NCBI GenBank assembly: GCA_009763385.1
Contig: CM019825.1
Location: 117,423,131 to 117,487,130 of the forward strand
Origin: Coix lacryma-jobi var. lacryma-jobi
Taxonomy: Eukaryota > Streptophyta > Magnoliopsida > Poales > Poaceae
Length of the DNA: 64,000 nt
Direction of reading: 5' to 3'
Below the pieces are notes generated by a model. That model was given only the letters and a program-made list of their open reading frames with translations, had not been told where the DNA came from and searched no databases. Every line of letters starts with the position of its first letter. Positions within the stretch are counted from its first letter, which is position 1. The position numbers and the translations under genes are program-made. This document shows positions 22,211 through 33,414 of this stretch, piece by piece.

Positions 22211-22603
22211 AAACCGTCCACCCGATGGTTTTTCTCTGGCTCTACCACCAAACCAAACTATAGAGGGGATGCACCTCCCGTGCACCCCGTCCACCGACAC
22301 GTGTCCCCAAGTCCACGACTCAGGCAACACATGACCGCAAGTCTTCGCTCGTCGCTGTCCCAGGCTGTCAGCCACCACAGCTGATCCTCGGGCCACCGGT
22401 CCCTCAGTCCAAGCCTCACGTCCGCCCTTCGCCACTCTCGGTCCATCGGCACGGCACGTCTCTACTTGACCTTCACCTTGCCTCTGATCACTGTATCCGT
22501 GCTCGACACCTGCACAACACAAGCCAAAGAATATGCGCATCATCCCAGTTGACAATCACTCATCACTCAGAGACTCGGCATACACCCATGTATCCGCACC
22601 TTA

Positions 22604-22690
22604 CTCCCTTTCACTTCTTGCTTCATGGAAAGCACCCATCAAAATTCACTTTTAACTTCTTGTTCCGGTTCTAGCCATCGCTTCTCTGCA
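22604..22690 (-). pseudogene. RNase H-like relic, N-terminal part
   Basis: Minus-strand text RWLEPEQE then, after a one-base shift, LKVNFDGCF. The V-N-F-D-G block matches the first beta strand and catalytic Asp of RVT_3 domains. It joins the C-terminal part at 10975 once Sirevirus 1 and one CCTTA copy are ignored. Confidence 0.6.
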
Positions 22691-22991
22691 GATTTCCCGA
22701 CACACACCTCTCTCCCGCCGTTATCTGAAAATTGCCAGTCAACATGGCTATGATATACGGATGGAGTACGAGACTTCGGTAGCCACTCTACTCTCTCCTT
22801 CTCTAAATTTGTTTTGTTCCTCCCAGTAGAGCCATAACAACATTATTGTTGTAAGTTGTTCTCTCCTCTGTAGCTTTAAAATATGCTCCATCATCTCCCT
22901 TGCTAAGGTCGATTCAGTTAGTTCGCATCTTACTCCCTCCATATTCAGCTCTCTCCATACTTTTTAGCTTCTTTGCATTTCACATAAGATG
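22691..22991. other. Unassigned stretch between RNase H relic and CACTA end
   Basis: About 300 bp with no recognisable frame, TIR or repeat. Confidence 0.4.
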
Positions 22992-24658
22992 CACTGTATA
23001 AAAACCACATTACATACGCGTGTTTGGGCTTACTATAGACGCAAAAAAACTCTTCCGTTTATTTGCGTCTGTAAGTTGTCCTTATTACAGACACACAAAA
23101 AATACGTCTATAATACTAACATATATACACGACTGTATTTTAAACTGGTGTCACTGATAGCGCATCTGTAACAGTATTTATCACAGACATGTGTTTAAGA
23201 CGTGACTATACTATTTACTAACAAGCGTGTGCATCTATTACAGTAACTTTGCTAACAAGTGACTGTAATAGTTGCACATGCTACAATCGTACTTTTTTTA
23301 CATGAGATTGTACCATTTGCAACTACTATAGACGTGCTTCGCTAACACATGACTGTAAAAGTTACAGTCGTGTTTTTCCCACATGAGATTAACATTTCGG
23401 AACAATACATACCGGCTTTGCTAACACGTGACTGTAGTATTTGCTAAATCTGCAGAGGCGTTTCAACTACACACGACTAAAGTAACATCCTTAGTACAGA
23501 CGCTTAGATCTAACACATGTCTATAGTAGTTTAGTGAGTACAGACACTTTTTTAAATACGCGTCTATACCAATATGGAAGCCAAAGACGATATTGTGGGC
23601 GTGTCTATAACAAGGCGAATGCTACAGATGCGTGTGTAGCCTAGACCCCCGTATGTAGCCAACAACACAAATATATATTCACAGATCTTATGAAAATGAC
23701 ATACATATACAGAACTATTTTTAGCATATTGTTCGTCACACTGGCTCATCACAGATTGTTCATCTGCACTCGTCACACAATAAAAATTAAAATCACACTT
23801 TTACATGTAGCAATAGGCACATTATGTAATATCTCCAACTTTCATAGCTCCTAAATCATAGACATGCACGCAACAAGTGAACAAAATCAACATATATACC
23901 TTTGTATGCCTTTAAAGTATGTAATTTGAGTTGGCTAGAAAAAAAAACTCGCCTTCTGTGTTGATGACCTGGTCCACAATAAATAGTGGTCTTCTCTCTA
24001 ATGTCCGCCAGGTTGATTTTAGTGGACAACAATTCAAACTCCTAAGACAAAGAAAGGTAGGCATAAGATTTGAGAAAAATATTTACTAGATGAAGCATAT
24101 GCAAGACATAACAAGTATATGATGAGTCAAAGATAGCACAAAGCATTACTATGCATGGATGTAATAACATGTTAGTGGTTGTAAATTGTACTAATAACAA
24201 CACAATTATCCATATAATGAACAACAACAAATGTCATTGCACCCATTCCATGACCTAAACATTACACATTTGCATGCAAACATTCCAGTTAGCTCCAATG
24301 CTAGTTATGTCAATGAGCTCGATGACCCAAACATCCACAACAGTTTACCTCAGCATGCTCCTTTTCGGCCTGTAAAGAACCCACACATGTTGTTCATACC
24401 TTGCTACTGGGACTGCAAACATATGGAACACATAGGTTAATAACTGAATTGAAACAGTAGTTCACAACTAGAAGTGAAGCACTACTTACTATAATTTTGG
24501 TGGCATGGCTCAACCTCACTTTTCTCAGCCCCTTCTTAGTTACCTTGGGTTGGCAACTGGCAAAAGCCCTACACATACATGAGTTATGTTGTCACATTCT
24601 TTCAGTAACATAATTAAGAAAGATATATATGGCATGATTATAGGTTAGAAAATACTCA

Positions 24659-24910
24659 CTAATCTATCAATGATTTTATAGAGGCCAAATCTGTCTCCCT
24701 GCCTCTATAGGAGTCAAGGTACAACACCTTCTTCCACTTGCGAGCGATGACAATAGCAACCCAGTGCCTGCTCGGGTTATGCGCAAATATCACAAAAATC
24801 TTGCTAGCATATTTTCTTAGGTAAAATTCTAGATAATCCACGCTATAACGCCAATCTTTGTTCATGGTTTTTATTGACAATGAATCTAGATTATGAAGGC
24901 CAACTAACAA
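24659..24910 (-). pseudogene. Ulp1/C48-like protease fragment of the CACTA element
   Basis: Reads ...YLRKYASKIFVIFAHNPSRHWVAIVIARKWKKVLYLDSYRGRE.... The HW...LDS arrangement matches the catalytic His and Asp region of Ulp1-type cysteine proteases carried by many plant CACTA elements. The downstream Gln/Cys part is not in this frame. It was probably spliced to 25034-25360; now a relic. Confidence 0.6.
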
Positions 24911-25033
24911 AGACTTGCTCTAGCTTCTTGAATGAGGCATCTAGGATAGAAAGGTAATTTAGCAAGCAAATATATAAAGAGGTCTGTGTATGCTAGGTAC
25001 AAATGAATGTGTACATAATAGAATAAATTATAC

Positions 25034-25640
25034 TTATAGTGTCAAGAATCGAAGAACGCCCATATCCAATCCATCAAGTGTTAAAAGGTTAAACAAATCT
25101 TCTAATCCCACATAGAAAGGAGATGCTTGTTCTATATGCCAAAAATGCAGGTGCTTGATCAATGTAGTAATCCCAATATTTATGTCCTCTTGAACTTCTT
25201 TCATGTAGCAGTCATGAAGAGCAACACAACCAGGTCCTTCCTTGTCAAGCTCTCCGGGTGATAACATTGGATGTCCATATTTGAACTCGGGGTTGCCCTT
25301 TGTCCATAAAGAACCGACAGGGGCACTCAGTCGATCTGGACGGTCACTGCTGCTGCTCATTGCTAGTTCCCTGCGTGTTCAGTTTGTTGTCCCTTTTAGC
25401 TGTGGACTTAGCTGCAGGCTTCTTGTGTGCAGCAAACTCCTTTGGAGTAGGCTGTTCTACAGTTGAGTCACTCTTCGGCTTGTCAGCCGTTGCACTCTTA
25501 GTTGCAGTCTTCTCATTCTCATCTTGAACAAGTGTACCTTTGTTGCCCGCTACATGTAGATTCATTTTTGCTATGCAATGAGGTAGAGGAGGTTTTGATG
25601 AGTTAGGAGAAAAGAGCACTGCCTTTGGGGATGATACCAC
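25034..25640 (-). pseudogene. N-terminal part of the CACTA accessory protein
   Basis: Two overlapping minus-strand frames: a Lys/Ser/Thr-rich low-complexity segment (25640-25344) and ...KYGHPMLSPGELDKEGPGCVALHDCYM... then LEDLFNLLTLDGLDMGVLRFL (25360-25034). The GHPML...GP.CVALH..YM pattern is, as I recall, typical of the segment before the C48 domain in CACTA-encoded proteins. Frame disagreement near 25344-25360 indicates a shift or intron. Confidence 0.5.
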
Positions 25641-26030
25641 AATCTAGCATCTCTTCCACTGGACCCTTGTTGATATCTCTTAGCACTACTTCAGATAACG
25701 ACGTTAGAAGTGTGGGTAGATAAATCTTAATGTCATCACCTTTAAAGCTAGACTGTCACCACTAGCAGCAACACTAGAGATGTGGTTGTATTTATGATGA
25801 TGTCCTTCTAAAATATGAAATGAGATTATCCTCAAGCACACAGATAAAATACATCCGTTGTAGCATTTCACCTAGGAGAGTTCTAAGGTATCGTTATTTA
25901 TATTATGCCTCTACTTCTAAGCTCAAGAGAGTGGCAGGAGATAAACTCTACAAACTAAGACACACACATGTATGATTATGATAAGAGTTCCACTAGATCT
26001 TCTCAATACAGGAATCAATCATAACAGATA
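25641..26030. other. Unassigned repeat-like stretch
   Basis: About 390 bp with no frame I recognise. Its far side continues after the MITE and the TR-GAG complex at 51380. Confidence 0.4.
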
Positions 26031-26288
26031 CTCCCTCCGTATCACAAATAGAAGACGTTTGGAAAAGATTTCGGTCAAACATTGGGAATATAAATCATGA
26101 ATAACTTTTAAATTATTGAGTTTTAAAATGTAAAAATCATATAAATAAATTAATCTTGAAAAGTATTTTCATAAAAGTATATATATACCACTTTACAACA
26201 AATATTTTTAAATAAATAAATGGTCAAAATCATGCTTTGGAGACCGTGTCGCTGTCCTAAACGTCTTCTATTTGTGATACAGAGGGAG
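26031..26288. mobile_element. Stowaway-type MITE, same family as 9332-9579
   Basis: The ends CTCCCTCCGTATCACAAATAGAAG and (reverse complement of the right end) CTCCCTCTGTATCACAAATAGAAG are near-perfect inverted repeats. TA target duplications lie at 26029-26030 and 26289-26290. 258 bp, non-coding and better preserved than the copy at 9332. Confidence 0.9.
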
Positions 26289-26363
26289 TATAAGATAAAT
26301 AATATAATATAAATAGAACAGGATAAACCGAAAAGAGTTCCACAGAGAATTTTCCATCCATTG

Positions 26364-28134
26364 TGAAAGGACCGTGACGCCTAAGAGGGGGGGGGGGGTT
26401 GAATTAGGCAACTAAAAACTTTACTCTAACTATGGACTCTAATTACCACCTAGTCAAAACCTATGCAAGAAAGTAAACTAGATAAAAGAGCAACTATGGT
26501 TTTGCTAGGTGTGTTGCTATCTCTACCGCAAAAGAGTTATGCGACCTAGGTTCCAAACCTATCAACTAGCCTAACAACTAAGCTAGGAAAGGTAAAGACA
26601 TAATTAAGGTAGCAAAGTAAATGTGCAAGCTAAAGAGCAAGATAGAGAAGCAAACTCCCGTCGACGACTCCGGTATTTTTACCGAGGTATCGAGAAGCAC
26701 GCAAGCTTTCCCCCTAGTCCTCATTGGAGCCCCTCGCAAGGAATCCCTCGCAAGGGCCAAGCTCCCGGTCGGGTGACTCCGTGGATAGCTCCGGTCCTTC
26801 CCCACGAGCAAGTGGGTCTCTGGTTAAGCCACTTGTGGCAAATCCTCTCCCGGATGCTTCCCGCCGTCTCCACTATCAAGCTTCTGGCGGAACCGCCACG
26901 GACCTTGTTCCCTTCGGTACACGGTGGCGGCCACACCACAAAAGCGGTTAGTGTGGTCTCGCAAGACTACAAGCCCCTCCGATGTACAACAATGGTGCAC
27001 ACAAGCACCGAGTAGCAAGAGGTATGCAAACCTCACTAAACACTAGGCCTAAACCTAGAGCAAGCGCATGAGCGGTGGTCTAACTAGCCTAAGCACTTCG
27101 CAAAGCACCTACACTAATCACCATGTAAATTACTAAGCACTATGCATATGGAGGCACTAATATGGTGTAGCAACACTCTTGGTATGTTTCCTTACTCCTC
27201 CACACCTTATTTGGCCGGTTAGAGGTGGTATATATAGGCCCCAATCAAATAGAGTTGTTGGGGGGGGGGGGGGGCTGAAATCAGCTTTCTGTAGAGCATC
27301 AGACGCTACAGTGATGGCATCGAACGCGTCCTATGCTCATGTGATGAGTAGCCGTTGGAAAACTAGCCGTTAGACCTGTTTTTCGGGGGCATCGGACGCT
27401 ACAGTAGTGCATCGGACGCTGGCATCAGACTCTACCATCACATTGTTTATTCTGGGCTCATTTCGGAGGTCATCGGGCGCTGCATCGGACGCGCGTCCGT
27501 TGCTCTGCATCGGAGCGTCCGTTGCTCCATTTTCAGAGAGACATGCTTTCGTATTTTGGGCATAACTCTTAGCTCCGAACTCCGATTTTGATGATCTTGG
27601 ACTTTTTAGAAAGCTAATGAAATTCTCTACAACGTTATGCTAGTGCCATGTCAGTTTGAGCAAGTCCAAAAACATGAGATAGTTCCAATTCAATCAGCTC
27701 TTGTCTCGGCTTGAGCGGGCATAACTCTTAGCTCCGAACTCCGATTTCGATGATCTTGGACTTTTCGGAAAGCTAATAAAATGCTCTACAGCTTTATGCT
27801 AATGCCATGTCATTTTGAGCAAATCCAAAATCATGAGACAGTTCCAATTCAATCAGCTCTTATCTCGGCTTGAGTGGCTCAACTTTGTTTGCGTCCGGGC
27901 CTCTGTTTCTTGTGTCTTGGACTTTGCTTGATCTTTGTAATTCTTCAATACATCTTGCAGGGTCTTGCGTGAGGTGTTGATCATTTGATCACCATATTGC
28001 CTTCGTCCAAGTCACATGTGCATCCTATTGGGCTACAAAACAAACACTTGCAAACACATTAGTCCAATTTGGTTATGTTGATCATCAAACACCAAAATCC
28101 AAAGTTAAATGGGTCGAGGACCATTTTCCTTACA
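26364..28134 (-). repeat. LTR 1 of the TR-GAG complex (3'-most)
   Basis: 1,771 bp, TGAAAGGACCGTGACG ... TTTTCCTTACA. It contains a 12-base G run near the left end, a cluster of GCATCGGACGC-type motifs (about 27290-27530) and a tandem duplication with a 159-bp period (27558-27876). Short ORFs in it are not protein genes. Confidence 0.95.
27558..27876. repeat. 159-bp tandem duplication inside LTR 1
   Basis: Two units start GGGCATAACTCTTAGCTCCG at about 27558 and 27717 and end in CTCGGCTTGAG. The same duplication is present in LTR 2 (about 32837-33153) and LTR 3 (about 50804-51120), so it predates their spread. Confidence 0.9.
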
Positions 28135-29411
28135 ATCTCCCCCTTTTTGGTGATTGATGACAACACAACCAAAGCAAGAAAATAATAGATACATAATTTT
28201 AAACTGCAATCTACTTGCTAGGATGCAATGCAAAGGCAAGAACATATGATGCTAAAAGATACCAAAATAAAACGCACTACTAAAACTTATCTTGCCATTG
28301 CCATTAGGTCCCTTTGTGATATTATGGATTTAAGTCTCCTCCTAACTCCATAATCCACATCCTCCCTTTCTCGGACCATCCCAAAGTCATAACCACAAAA
28401 AATTTTGAATTTTGGTTTGGGTTATTAATTTTAAGTTGAGCTTGCTTTTGGTCCTTCAAATTCTCCCCCTTTGGAATCAAACACCGAAAAGGAAGACATT
28501 AGTGGCACAAGGGAGGGTCAAATTTTGTGATCCTTTTTATATGGAGTGGAATTGATCACAAAATTTGACTCCCACATTATATAAACTAAACTCCCCCTAA
28601 GTGTATGCATACATATGGTGTATGGCAAAGCATATGCATAACCGGCAAATTTATGCACAAAGGAGTTTAATCTATATAATATATGGAGAAAGCATATAAG
28701 AGAATCAAATTGAAATCAACATAATGATATCAGTTAGGAATACCACATGTAGATACCAATTGGATTATCACCACACAGGATGCTTGTCTCCGGGACTCCA
28801 TTTTCCTTGCAATGAGACTACTGCACATATGATAAACTTGAAAGTAGTGTTAGTCTCAAAGCTTCAAAATTGTAGAGCAAACTCCCTCTAAAAGTGTGCA
28901 TACAAGCTTGAAATACTTGTAGGAGATATGCACATTGACTTGTATGGTCAAACTACCATTTAGCAAGTTGACATCACTAGAAATGTGACACCAATTGAAG
29001 ATGGTAATCGAGGTAGTTCATCTACTATTTGGAATTTGGCACATATAAGATAAAACAAGTAAGAGAAGCTATGTGCCATGCTCCTAAACAAATTAAACCA
29101 TGTAGGTTTGCTCCAAGGATGAGAGTGATACCGAGCAAAACTTGATACTGAGCAAAACTACCATATGATAAGCCTAGTGTATGCATGACAAAGGATTTAA
29201 TCAAGCAAATGCAATCCTAGGCAATGAGAGGGACTAGATGCTAAAAATAAATAGCAAGAAATTAAATCTAGTTACCTCACATGGGTAGGGGAACTTGGGT
29301 AAATACTAGCCACTATCATACCTGGAAATGACATGATCCAATGTGATGCATCCCATGATATGCACCCAACCTTTGCCAAGTCTCTAAATTCCCCGTGGCC
29401 AATTTGGCTAC
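28135..29411 (-). other. Non-coding 3' internal region, TR-GAG unit A
   Basis: About 1.3 kb. The polypurine tract (CCAAAAAGGGGGAGAT in element sense) abuts LTR 1 at 28135-28150. Related CTCCCCC motifs recur at about 28463 and 28590. No pol-like frame is present, so the lack of pol is a property of the element rather than local decay. Confidence 0.8.
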
Positions 29412-31650
29412 TCACTTCCCTTTCGGGATCCAAACCTTTTTGGTGCTCTTCATGGTTGATATAATGTCCTTAGGCACCCAAATGCGTTTGGCCCCATTGT
29501 TGACTTGCTTGTTTACCTTGATGGCCACCACCTTGTCATTCTTCTTCTTCTTCAAAAGGTAAGATGTGGAGGCCTTCTTGTTCACCTTGTTGGTGTAGGT
29601 GTTGGAGAGCTTGCTTGTTTGCTTTTTCTTCTCTTTCTTCTTTTTCTCTCCCCCATGCTTCACCTTGCACTCATAGGACTTGTGGCCTTCCTTGCGGCAA
29701 ACATAACAAACCATGGTTTGCTCCTCATCAAGCTTCTTCACTCCCTTGACGGTGTTGTCTTGATGAGTTTGGGTTTGCTTTTTCTTGTCTTTTGCTTGAG
29801 TCAAGTCCATGGTGAGGTGGGCCACTTCTTGCCTTAGTAGATCATTTTTCATTGCAACTTCTTGTGTACATGTTTCTACAATCATATCCTCAACACAAGC
29901 TTGTTTGCACATGGGTGAGTCTAAATCAAGTAAATCAATGCAAGAAGTATAGGCATCCTTTTTAGGCAAATCAAAGATTGATTTTCAATTTTAGGTGGCT
30001 CGGTGGGGTTTGCTCCGATGGCTTCTAGATTGGCAACTTTATTAGTTAGCTCATCACAATGTTTGCACATGATTTCCATTTTAGCAAGCAAACTTTTGTA
30101 TGCATCTTGTGTGCTAGCTAACTTTGCTTTAGTTTTTCATTCTTCTTAACAAGTTGCTCATCATTACTTGTGCTATCACTTGTGTTTGCATTAGCCTCAA
30201 GTTTCTCAATTTTATTAGATAGCTCAACATTTAGGTTTGAAAAAGTTTCATATTGATCAAGCATGGCATTATAAGCTTGTTGAGAACTATCTAATTTTTC
30301 TTTTATAGCATTTATTTTCTTTTGTTGGCTAGTGCAAGCCTTAGCATATTTGAGATTATCTTGCACAAGTTCATTATAAGAAGGTAGCTCATCATCACTA
30401 TTACTATCACTATCACTATCACTATCACTATCACTATCACTAGAGATAGAGCTTGTGTTACCTCGTGCCATAAGGCACACACGTGAGGAGCTTGATGATG
30501 AGTGCTTGTGACCACGCCTCTTGTGTTGGGCATCATCATCACTTGATGAATCATCCCATGTCTTGATGGTGGTGAGGGCTTTGGCCTTGCATCCCTTGTT
30601 TTTCTTGTCCTTGGGTGTGGGCTTTTGTTTTGGACAATCTTCCACAAAGTGCTCTCTCTTGCCACATCTATAGCATCCATTTTTCCTTTGCTCTCTTCTT
30701 TGATTGGTGAAGAGGCAATCTTCAATTGTGATGGGCACACCCTTGACATTGAGCTTGCGGATCATCCTCTTCACTCCTTTCATAAGCTTGATTGTTTCTT
30801 CTTCATCTAAGGAGGAGTCAGATGAGGTGGAGGCTTGATCATCATCACTTGATTCTTCATCTTCATCATCCTCTTCTTCTTCACTTGAGGAGCTTGAGCT
30901 TGTCTCAACTTGCTTTTTGCCCTTCATCTTTTTGTGCTCATCACATGTGAGAGCGATGCCTTTGCTTGATGAAGTGGCTTCTTCTTGACCCATCTTGCGT
31001 GACATCTCAAATGCCACCAATTTGCCAATGACAATGGACGGGGTCATGGTGCTCAAGTCTTCCATGTTGTGGAGGAAGGTGATGATGGTTGCATACTTGT
31101 TCTTTGGAAGCACGAAGATGATCTTCCTCACAATATCCGCATCACCTAGCTTTGTAATTCCAATAGAATTGAGCTCATTGATAATTAGATTCAAACGAGA
31201 ATACATATCACGAACAAGCTCATTTTCATTCATTTTAAAAGAATCATAACTTGATTTAGCTAGGTGATGTTTTTGCTCTCTAACATTACTTGTGCCATCA
31301 TGGAGCTCATGAAGTTTTAGCCAAATTTCATGAGATGTTTGTAAAGTAAAAACTTGGTTAAACACATCCATGCTAAACGATTCAAACAAGCAATTTTTAG
31401 CTCTAGCATTAAGATGAATTTCCTTTTCATCACCTGCGGTAGGCTTCTCGAGATTCTTAAGGGGTTTCATCCCGTCGCGGGTGACTCTCCAAACACCTAG
31501 ATCAACTGCTTCTAGGTAGCAAGCCATTCTAGCACTATAGTAGGGAAAGTTTGTGCCGTCAAAGTGCGGAGGCCTAGAGGTATTCATCCCAACCACTCTC
31601 AATAGCGTCGGCTCAACGGCGGTGAAGCCAAGAGTCCAAAAATGAGCCAA
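29412..31650 (-). pseudogene. gag of TR-GAG unit A, frameshifted
   Basis: The first frame (31650-30118, 510 residues) opens MAHFWTLGFTAVEPTLLRVV, then PPHFDGTNFPYYSARMACYL (DUF4219-like), a UBN2-type capsid region, a Ser/Asp/Glu-rich stretch, knuckle CYRCGKREHFVEDC, an (SD)n tract from the TATCAC microsatellite and a coiled coil. It stops at 30118. A shifted frame continues ...DAYKSLLAKMEIMC, and another (29969-29412) holds knuckle CYVCRKEGHKSYEC and a Lys-rich tail ending KKVWIPKGK. The shift at about 30118-30130 is shared with unit B. A one-base loss near 29982 is special to A. Confidence 0.85.
30403..30440. repeat. Hexanucleotide (ACTATC)n microsatellite within gag A
   Basis: About six units encoding Ser-Asp repeats on the minus strand. 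The equivalent place in unit B (35665-35684) has about three units, so the difference is in frame. Confidence 0.9.
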
Positions 31651-31652
31651 CT

Positions 31653-31666
31653 GGCTCTGATACCAA
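31653..31666 (-). promoter_or_regulatory. Primer binding site of TR-GAG unit A
   Basis: Element-sense TTGGTATCAGAGCC, an exact match to the initiator tRNA-Met primer core, one base from the middle LTR. Confidence 0.9.
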
Positions 31667-31667
31667 C

Positions 31668-33414
31668 TGAAAGGACTGTGACGCCTAAGAGGGGGGGGGG
31701 GGTAAATTAGGCAACTAAAAACTTTACTCTAACTATGGCCTCTAATTACCACCTAGTCAAAACCTATGCAAGAAAGTAAACTAGATAAAAGAGCAACTAT
31801 GGTTTTGCTACGTGTGTTGCTATCTCTACCGCAAAAGTGTTATGCGACCAAGGTTCCAAACCTATCAACTAGCCTAACAACTAAGCTAGGAAAGGTAAAT
31901 ACATAATTAAGGTAGCAAAGTAAATGCGGAAGCTAAAGAGCAAGGTAGAGATGCAAACTCCCGTCGACGACTCCGTTATTTTTACCGAGGTATCGAGAAG
32001 CACACAAGCTTCCCCCTAGTCCTCATTGGAGCCCCTCGCAAGGAATCCCTCGCAAGGGCCAAGCTCCCGGTCGGGTGACTCCGTGGATAGCTCCGGTCCT
32101 TCCCCACGCGCAAGTGGATCTCCGGTTAAGCCACTCATGGCAAAGCCTCTCCCGGATGCTTCCTGCCGTCTCCACTATCAAGCTTTCGGCTCAACTGCCG
32201 CGGGCCTTGTTCCCTTCGGTACACGGTGGTAGCCACACCACAAACGCGGTTGGTGTGGTCTCGCAAGACTACAAGCCCCTCCAATGTACAACAATGGTGC
32301 ACACAAGCACCGAGTAGCAAGAGGTATGCAAACCTCACTAAACACTAGGCCTAAACCTAGAGCAAGCGCATGAGCGGTGGTCTAACTAGCCTAAGCACTT
32401 CGCAAAGCACCTACACTAATCACCATGTAAATCACTAAGCACTATGCATATGGAGGCACTAATATGGTGTAGCAACACTGTTGTTATGTTTCCTTACTCC
32501 TCCACACCTCATTTGGCCGGTTAGAGGTGGTATATATAGCCCCCCAATCAAATAGAGCCGTTGGGGGGGGAGGGGGGGCTGAAATCAGCTTTCTATAGAG
32601 CATCATTCACTACAGTGATGGCATCGGACGCGTCCTATGCTCATGTGATGAGTAGCCGTTGGAAAACTAGCCGTTAGACCTGTTTTTCGGGGGCATCGGA
32701 CGCTACAATAGTGCATCGGATGCTGGCATCGGACTCTACCATCACACTGTTCATTCTGGGCTGATTTCGGAGGTCATCGGACCCTGCATCGGAGCATCCG
32801 TTGCTCCATTTTGAGAGAGATAGGCTTTCGTATTTTGGGCATAACTCTTAGCTCCGAACTCCGATTTTGATGATCTTGGACTTTTTGGAAAGCTAATAAA
32901 ATTCTCTAAAACTTTATGCTAGTGCCATGTCAGTTTGAGCAACTCCAAAAACATGAGACAGTTCCAATTCAATCAGCTCTTGTCTCGGCTTGAGCGGGCA
33001 TAACTCTTAGCTCCGAACTCCGATTTCGATGATCTTGGACTTTTTGGAAAGCTAATGAAATGCTCAACAGCTTTATGGTAATTCCGTGTCATTTTGAGAA
33101 AATACAAAATCATGAGACAGTTCCAATTCAATCAGCTCTTGTCTCGGCTTGAGCGGCTCAACTTTGTTTGCGTCCGGGCCTCTGTTTCTTGTGTCTTGGA
33201 CTTTGCTTGATCTTTGTAATTCTTCAATACATCTTGCAGGGTCTTGCTTGAGGTGTTGATCATTTGATCACCATATTGCCTTCGTCCAAGTCACATGTGC
33301 ATCTTATTGGACTACAAAAAAAAACACTTGCAAACACATTAGTCCAATTTGGTTATGTTGATCATCAAACACCAAAATCCAAAGTTAAATGGGTCGAGGT
33401 CCATTTTCCTTACA
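31668..33414 (-). repeat. LTR 2, shared middle LTR of the TR-GAG complex
   Basis: 1,747 bp. It serves as 5' LTR of unit A and 3' LTR of unit B. It has a private deletion of about 26 bp within the GCATCGGACGC cluster (about 32776-32795) compared with LTRs 1 and 3. Confidence 0.93.

Larger units (their letters stand above)
10981..22598 (-). mobile_element. Sirevirus 1: full-length Copia LTR retrotransposon, defective
   Basis: An 11.6 kb element with 5-bp target duplication CCTTA at 10976-10980 and 22599-22603. On the minus strand the order is 5' LTR, tRNA-iMet primer site, gag with two zinc knuckles, protease, integrase, RT, RNase H, 1.5 kb non-coding, polypurine tract, 3' LTR. Integrase before RT gives Copia. 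The large gag, the long LTRs and the repeated CTCCCCC polypurine blocks before the 3' LTR point to the Sirevirus (SIRE/Maximus) lineage. gag has one and pol about eight nonsense codons, so it cannot work on its own. It shares family and several stops with Sirevirus 2. Confidence 0.93.
20483..22598 (-). repeat. 5' LTR of Sirevirus 1
   Basis: 2,116 bp from TGAAGGACCG to GTATCCGCA. It differs from the 3' LTR by scattered substitutions and by extra CGGACTGTCCGC units near 20945-21000. An uninterrupted 11-base G run lies at 20518-20528. Confidence 0.95.
22992..25640 (-). mobile_element. Truncated CACTA (En/Spm-like) transposon remnant
   Basis: The left end CACTGTATAAAAACCACATTACATACGCG resembles a CACTA terminus (CACTACAAGAAA...). 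It is followed by about 600 bp of dispersed subterminal motifs built from ACGCGT, GACTGTA, CAGACG and CTATAG in both orientations. Minus-strand protein remnants of the CACTA accessory ORF (Ulp1/C48-like) lie at 24659-25640. No transposase domain and no matching right terminus are visible, so the far part is lost. The right boundary is where the last CACTA-like frame ends. Confidence 0.6.

Noticed and set aside
21851..22555. 234-residue minus-strand ORF with repeated FGPQNRG / FPGLGLKT-like segments in a Sirevirus LTR
   Set aside because: The repeats are the hairpin array read as codons. The frame differs between LTR copies and is not kept, so it is not a protein gene.
26623..27015. 130-residue plus-strand ORF in a TR-GAG LTR
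   Set aside because: Lies wholly inside LTR 1, is broken in LTRs 2 and 3, and has no recognisable domain.
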